Shown here in pieces: positions 31,988-35,511 of a stretch of 35,511 nt of DNA. Made by a program: the position numbers and the translations under genes. Source of the DNA: UBA993 sp964389365 (GTDB lineage: Bacteria > Bacillota > Dethiobacteria > DTU022); assembly GCA_964389365.1 (NCBI GenBank), contig CAYMDO010000021.1, positions 1-35,511 on the forward strand. The letters are read 5' to 3'. Position 1 is the first letter of the stretch, and each line of letters starts with the position of its first letter. The notes below the pieces were generated by a model. That model was not told the origin of the DNA. It ran no database searches and worked only from the letters and a program-made list of their open reading frames with translations.

Positions 31988-32083
31988 TGTTTTTACCCCC
32001 GTAAGATGTAAGATTCAACTCCTAACTGGCATCGCGTTATTATTTTGCCCTGGACCCCACTAACAGTTTCCCGGTCGCCGGCT

Positions 32084-33262
32084 TTAGCCTGATTCTTCCA
32101 GATCCTTGCGCCCGGACTGCAGCGTTTCGTAAACCTGGGTCGCAACAATCTTAATTACCGTAAAGATCGGCACGGCTAAAATAATGCCGAGCAGCCCGCC
32201 AAGACGGCCGGCCAGAAGCACCACCAATATTACGGCCAGAGGGCTAATCGCTAATTTCCGGCCGAGAACAAGGGGCCGGACAAACATTGAATCTAGTTGC
32301 TGAACCACAACAATCACGATTATTACTTTTAAGACCATCAGCGGCGAATCAACAGCGCCGACCAGCACTGCCGGCACCGCCCCGATAAAGGGGCCGATAA
32401 TCGGAACAATGTTAGTTATCAAAACAAATACTGCCAGGGCCAATGCAAACTCAACGCCAATAATTAAGAACCCGATATAAGCCAATATCCCAATCAGGAC
32501 ACTGACTATACCAACCCCCTGTACGTATGAAGCCAGCTGGTTGTTTAAAACTGCAAGCGAACGGTTGGTTCTCTCGGCATGCAGCCGGGGGGTCAGTTTG
32601 TTCACCACTGCGGCAACCTTGCCGCTACCGCTTTCCATCAACATGTAATAAAGCAAAAATGGAATGACCAGTATAGTAATGAAGAAAGCGGTGATAAAAT
32701 TTATTACCAGCGTAAAACTGTTCAATGCATAATCCAATGAGTTGCTGATAGCAGTGGGAATCATTTCGGCAAGCCTTTCCAAACTGAGGGCGTTAAGATC
32801 AAACAGGTGGCCCAGTAAGGCAGTTTCCTGCATTGATTCAAACAACCCCAGCAATTGATCGGCTTTAGCAGGCAGCGATATAAACAGAACAGTAAACTCT
32901 TTTTGCAAACTCGGCCCGACCAGGGCAACCAGCCCGGTAATCGCGGCAATGAAAACCAGGTAAGTAACAGCCACCGATAGCGACCTGGGCAGCTTATGCC
33001 CGGAAAGCAGATCAACTAAGGGAATCATGGCGTAGTAGAGCGTACCGGAAATTAAAAAAGCATAAAAAAATACTTCAAGCGCTATAATCATCGGCCGAAA
33101 GATATAAGCGATCTGGCTGCCAGTTTTAAAGATTAGCAGAAATAACAGGACGGCCACACCGGCCTTAAACAATTTTGAATCCCACATCAGTGCGCCGGAA
33201 CCCTCCCCGTCAGCAGCCTTAGCTTCATACTCACTTCGACGCAGATTTATTATTACCTGCAC
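32084..33262 (-). CDS. AI-2E family membrane transporter
   Basis: This 392-residue protein belongs to the AI-2E (PerM/YtvI-like) family, with about seven to eight membrane spans and a helical soluble region near residues 140-190. The family core VLIGILAYIGFLIIGVEFAL and NIVPIIGPFIGAVPA is clear, as is the late LVLGRKLAISPLAVI. Despite the name, few members export autoinducer; Na+/H+ exchange and other roles are known. GTG at 33262 gives 392 residues. An in-frame ATG at 33187 would remove a non-conserved polar N-terminus and may be the true start. Confidence 0.85.
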   Translation of the reverse strand: MQVIINLRRSEYEAKAADGEGSGALMWDSKLFKAGVAVLLFLLIFKTGSQIAYIFRPMIIALEVFFYAFLISGTLYYAMIPLVDLLSGHKLPRSLSVAVTYLVFIAAITGLVALVGPSLQKEFTVLFISLPAKADQLLGLFESMQETALLGHLFDLNALSLERLAEMIPTAISNSLDYALNSFTLVINFITAFFITILVIPFLLYYMLMESGSGKVAAVVNKLTPRLHAERTNRSLAVLNNQLASYVQGVGIVSVLIGILAYIGFLIIGVEFALALAVFVLITNIVPIIGPFIGAVPAVLVGAVDSPLMVLKVIIVIVVVQQLDSMFVRPLVLGRKLAISPLAVILVVLLAGRLGGLLGIILAVPIFTVIKIVATQVYETLQSGRKDLEESG

Positions 33263-33365
33263 CGCTAAAACCCTAAAAGTTATTACGGGCCGGGTAGACT
33301 TACCGGGTGAGACAAGTTATAGCCTGCACAGATATAAACTGACCCCAAAATTGCCCAACCAGAAG

Positions 33366-33374
33366 TGGTATAAT
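33366..33374 (+). promoter_or_regulatory. extended -10 promoter of the chagasin-like gene
   Basis: TGGTATAAT forms an extended -10, 49 bases before the GTG start. TTGCCC upstream is only 12 bases away and too near to be a usual -35. Confidence 0.5.
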
Positions 33375-33423
33375 AAGGTTGTTAGGACAGCTAAGTTATA
33401 TAAAAGAATGTGGAGGGTTTGCC

Positions 33424-33819
33424 GTGAAAAACATATTTGCTTTGCTTTTTTGCCTGGCAATGGCGGCCCTGCTCCTGATGGCCGGATGTTCCGGCAGCAA
33501 AACAAAAACTTATTCGGATCCTGCAACAGAAATCAGTGTTAAGGCTGGCCGGGAGTTTATAATTGCCCTGAAAGCCAATGCAACAACCGGTTTCTCCTGG
33601 GAAGCAGCGTTTGATGAATCGATGCTGCAGCTGGTCAGCCAGAACTACATGCCTGATGATAATAAGGAAGGGATGGTTGGTGTCGGCGGAACTGATCACT
33701 TTCGGTTCAAAGCGCTTGCGAGCGGCATTACCCGGGCAGAATTAACCTACAGGCAGCCCTGGGCTGAGGGCGAGGGCGAATACGGCCAGCGCCTGACCTT
33801 TATGGTAGAGATAAAATAA
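33424..33819 (+). CDS. chagasin-like (I42) cysteine-protease inhibitor lipoprotein
   Basis: This 131-residue lipoprotein has a signal peptide ending in LMAGC (Cys22) and a chagasin/I42 domain. The three loops that enter the active-site cleft of papain-like proteases are present: ANATTGFSW (family NPTTGYxW), GVGGTDHFRF (GxGG) and YRQPWAEG (RPW). It probably protects the cell surface from cysteine proteases. GTG at 33424 follows GGAGGG by seven bases; further in-frame upstream starts would only add non-signal residues. It is followed by a terminator and stands alone. Confidence 0.88.
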   Translation: MKNIFALLFCLAMAALLLMAGCSGSKTKTYSDPATEISVKAGREFIIALKANATTGFSWEAAFDESMLQLVSQNYMPDDNKEGMVGVGGTDHFRFKALASGITRAELTYRQPWAEGEGEYGQRLTFMVEIK

Positions 33820-33900
33820 TGCCGGGGCCATGGTGATACCATTATCCTGCCTGATACTGAAGGCATAAATTGACTCCGACGGGCACGCAGTAAAAAATCA

Positions 33901-33937
33901 GGGAGGGAGTGAAGCATATTCGCCGCCTCCCTTTTTT
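33901..33937 (+). terminator. intrinsic terminator after the chagasin-like gene
   Basis: GGGAGG (33901-33906) pairs with CCTCCC (33926-33931), and six T follow (33932-33937). The stem is short and the loop long, but the T-run and position support termination. Confidence 0.6.
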
Positions 33938-33959
33938 CAGCACTGCTTCACAGTAAGCC

Positions 33960-34232
33960 TCAGCTGATCAGTTCTTCAATGTAAGCTGGGTTTTTATACT
34001 TGGCTTCAATCTTCTCTGTCAGGGTCTTGTCGTCTAAGTCCCTCTCTTCCTTCAGACGGTCAGGGGCATCCTGTCGGGCCGGACCTTTATTTTCGATATC
34101 ATAGCTTGATATCTTGACACACAGCGTACGCACTGTATTTCTTCTTTTGCCTTTGCCAGTGATCACTGCTATAATTTCTAAAAAGCGGAAAGGCGGAATT
34201 TCAGTATGAAAAACAATTTTTCTTACAATCAT
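33960..34232 (-). CDS. uncertain small ORF, possibly a gene remnant
   Basis: A 90-residue frame has no ribosome site, and its start overlaps the divergent AbrB-like gene. Only the charged C-terminal third (KEERDLDDKTLTEKIEAKYK and after) has the look of real protein. The middle is built from repeat copy D (34099-34125). It may be the tail of a lost gene into which the repeat falls, or a chance frame. Confidence 0.25.
   Translation of the reverse strand: MIVRKIVFHTEIPPFRFLEIIAVITGKGKRRNTVRTLCVKISSYDIENKGPARQDAPDRLKEERDLDDKTLTEKIEAKYKNPAYIEELIS
34099..34125 (+). repeat. dispersed repeat, copy D (diverged)
   Basis: ATAGCTTGATATCTTGACAC followed by ACAG aligns with copies A-C with about four differences over 27 bases. 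It is the most diverged copy. Confidence 0.5.
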
Positions 34233-34502
34233 ACTCCAGGCAAAATAACCTCTAAGAAAGTAAGGGTCTGGGGCAAGGGCCAGCTGACAATCCCTTCTGC
34301 AATGAGAGAAAACTTGGGCATTGATGGGGATACAATCCTTGATGTTTACCAGGTTGGCAACTCCCTGATTATCACCCGGGAAAAGTCATTGGTCAGCGAA
34401 CTGGCAAGTAAATTTAATAACGCCCTCTCTGAATCCAAACTGGATCTCAATGATTTATTATGCGAGCTGCGTGAAAACAGTCACGAATATGAAGCGGATT
34501 AA
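34206..34502 (+). CDS. AbrB/MazE-like antitoxin
   Basis: This 98-residue protein has a swapped-hairpin AbrB DNA-binding domain at about 17-60 (VRVWGKGQLTIPSAMRENLGIDGDTILDVYQVGNSLIITRE). The C-terminal tail probably wraps the toxin. GGAAAGGCGG precedes the ATG. It overlaps the PIN-domain gene by 14 bases, the usual order of antitoxin before toxin, and is expected to repress its own operon. Confidence 0.85.
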   Translation: MKNNFSYNHTPGKITSKKVRVWGKGQLTIPSAMRENLGIDGDTILDVYQVGNSLIITREKSLVSELASKFNNALSESKLDLNDLLCELRENSHEYEAD

Positions 34503-34911
34503 AACCTTTCTCGATAGCAGTGTCATTATTGCCGGCCTTGCCTCAAAAACAGGCGGCTCCCATAAATTCCTGTTGATGGCAGAGTATAAGATTATCATGC
34601 CCCTGATTTCTGAAGTAGTCGTTCAGGAAACATTAAACAACATAAGCAAGAAAATGCCGCAGCAGTACAATCTTTTTTACGCCCTATTTAAAAAGCTGCC
34701 CTTTAAACTGGTCAATCCGGCAGAAACTGATACCAAAAAAGCGCTCACCCTGATCAATGAAAAAGATGCCCCAATCCTGGCCGCAGCCATAACCGGCAAA
34801 ACAGAATGGTTGCTCAGCCTTGACCGCCATTTCCTTGAACCGCAGCTATCAGACATAACCGGAATGAATATTGGCACCCCCGGTGATTTTATCCAAAAAG
34901 TTTTTTCTTAA
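34489..34911 (+). CDS. PIN-domain toxin (VapC-like ribonuclease)
   Basis: This 140-residue PIN-domain protein has acidic metal-binding residues in FLDSSVIIAGL, EVVVQETLNN, NEKDAPILAAA and LLSLDRHFL. PIN toxins cleave RNA and arrest growth when free of antitoxin. ATG at 34489 is inside the end of the antitoxin gene and gives the normal start MKRIKTFLDSSV; earlier in-frame starts add residues of antitoxin-coding sequence. Translation is probably coupled. Confidence 0.83.
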   Translation: MKRIKTFLDSSVIIAGLASKTGGSHKFLLMAEYKIIMPLISEVVVQETLNNISKKMPQQYNLFYALFKKLPFKLVNPAETDTKKALTLINEKDAPILAAAITGKTEWLLSLDRHFLEPQLSDITGMNIGTPGDFIQKVFS

Positions 34912-34923
34912 GACAAAAAGCAA

Positions 34924-34950
34924 GCAGCACGCGGGTTTGCCGCGTGCTGC
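34924..34950 (-). terminator. strong hairpin, T-run on the minus strand
   Basis: GCAGCACGCG (34924-34933) and CGCGTGCTGC (34941-34950) form a perfect 10-bp stem with a seven-base loop. Read on the minus strand it is followed by TTGCTTTTTGTC, so it probably ends leftward transcription from the surface-protein gene. It may also slow rightward transcription out of the PIN gene. Confidence 0.6.
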
Positions 34951-34984
34951 CCAGGGCGATAGTATTAACCAGGAAAACCTTTAT

Positions 34985-35014
34985 AATAACCTGATAGCTT
35001 GATGCACAGTGCTG
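34985..35014 (+). repeat. dispersed repeat, copy C
   Basis: AATAACCTGATAGCTTGATG followed by CACAGTGCT aligns with copies A and B over about 29 bases with two or three differences from each. It lies between two strong hairpins (34924-34950 and 35046-35073). Confidence 0.65.
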
Positions 35015-35045
35015 ATTCTTCCCGGTGTTATAAAAGAGGAGGGGT

Positions 35046-35073
35046 GAGAAGCACGCGGCTAAGCGTGCTTCTC
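35046..35073 (-). terminator. strong hairpin after the surface-protein gene
   Basis: GAGAAGCACGC (35046-35056) and GCGTGCTTCTC (35063-35073) form a perfect 11-bp stem with a six-base loop, 52 bases after the minus-strand stop at 35126. CTCCTCTTTTATAAC follows in that direction. It resembles the hairpin at 34924 in its AGCACGCG core. Confidence 0.55.
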
Positions 35074-35125
35074 CACTATCTTCAAACACTATTCTCATAA
35101 ATAAGTAACCGGGACCGGTAATGAT

Positions 35126-35511
35126 TTAGTCGCTGGGAACCACTGATACGAAACCGGCCTGGGTTGCCATGGTAGCTGCTTTTACGGTTACCGTGTTATT
35201 GGTTGCCGCCGCTAAGGGTGTTGCGGCAGTAACAGTCACAACCGTATCGCTGGTCCTCGAAAAAGTACCGGCAGCCAGAGCGGAAGCATTAGCGCCGGCA
35301 AAAGCAAAGTCCGCAGCTGTAATCGTTCCGGCCTTGAAGGTGCCTCCGATTAAAGTAATAACAATCCTGGTATTAGTCGCCCCGGTATTATAAGCCGGTG
35401 AAGTAACCGCTGTTCTGGTGCTGGCCACAGCCGCAACTGAGGTGGCCTGGTCCGCCATAGCAGTCGCTTTAACTGTTACCGCGTTGTTGCCTGCAGCCGC
35501 TAAGGGTGAAG
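35126..35511 (-). CDS. repetitive surface protein, C-terminal end (partial)
   Basis: The minus-strand frame is open to the right edge, so at least 127 C-terminal residues of a larger protein are present. It is rich in Ala, Thr and Val with almost no charge and reads as beta-strand repeats. The segment LAAATNNTVTVKAATMATQA recurs upstream as LAAAGNNAVTVKATAMADQA at a spacing of 288 bases (96 residues). This suggests stacked Ig-like or S-layer-type modules of a cell-surface protein. No anchor motif is visible in the final residues (GFVSVVPSD). Confidence 0.7.
   Translation of the reverse strand, partial: SPLAAAGNNAVTVKATAMADQATSVAAVASTRTAVTSPAYNTGATNTRIVITLIGGTFKAGTITAADFAFAGANASALAAGTFSRTSDTVVTVTAATPLAAATNNTVTVKAATMATQAGFVSVVPSD

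Noticed and set aside
1..35511. CRISPR array, prophage or insertion sequence
   Set aside because: No regularly spaced repeats, cas genes, transposase or phage structural genes can be seen; the four dispersed repeats are too far apart for an array.

Overview
The window looks like a chromosomal segment of an anaerobic Gram-positive bacterium of the Bacillota, most likely a clostridial lineage of the syntroph/acetogen type. I infer this from strong GGAGG-type ribosome sites, frequent GTG and TTG starts, tRNA genes that encode their own CCA end, several lipoproteins with classical lipoboxes, a single-cluster ferredoxin, a TetR-type FadR system, corrinoid methyltransferase genes, LarE and a dockerin module. 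I see no CRISPR array, transposase, phage gene or rRNA.

Layout. Positions 1-4401 hold a fatty-acid beta-oxidation operon: a TetR/FadR-like repressor with a FadR-type operator on its own promoter, then fadN and fadA. An M24 peptidase follows (4543-5727). A gene-poor stretch (5728-6366) contains a 25-residue lipoprotein gene on the minus strand and DnaA-box-like repeats. Next come a ferredoxin with a textbook terminator, a MurE-like ligase without the MurE substrate signature, tRNA-His and tRNA-Gln, a DUF192 lipoprotein and a DUF502 membrane protein.

From 10129 to 25346 almost everything lies on the minus strand and reads as one long catabolic cluster. In transcription order it is: corrinoid protein, MttB-superfamily methyltransferase without pyrrolysine, peptide-type ABC importer (binding protein, two permeases, two ATPases), a large cytoplasmic C25/caspase-fold protein, a decayed C45 acyltransferase gene, an M20 amidohydrolase, a metallo-beta-lactamase-fold hydrolase and glycerol kinase. 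The glycerol kinase appears to start at an ATA codon. The cluster suggests import of peptide-like or N-acylated, possibly N-methylated compounds, followed by amide hydrolysis and demethylation. The substrate cannot be read from the sequence.

From 25680 to the end is a mixed housekeeping and surface region: a small acidic lipoprotein, LarE, a secreted trypsin-like protease with Ig-like and dockerin modules, an NAD-type isocitrate dehydrogenase, tRNA-Arg, a zinc-ribbon membrane protein, a tandem universal stress protein, an AI-2E family transporter, a chagasin-like lipoprotein protease inhibitor, an AbrB/PIN toxin-antitoxin pair, and the C-terminal end of a repetitive surface protein that runs off the right edge. 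A repeat of about 29 bp occurs four times in or near intergenic regions.
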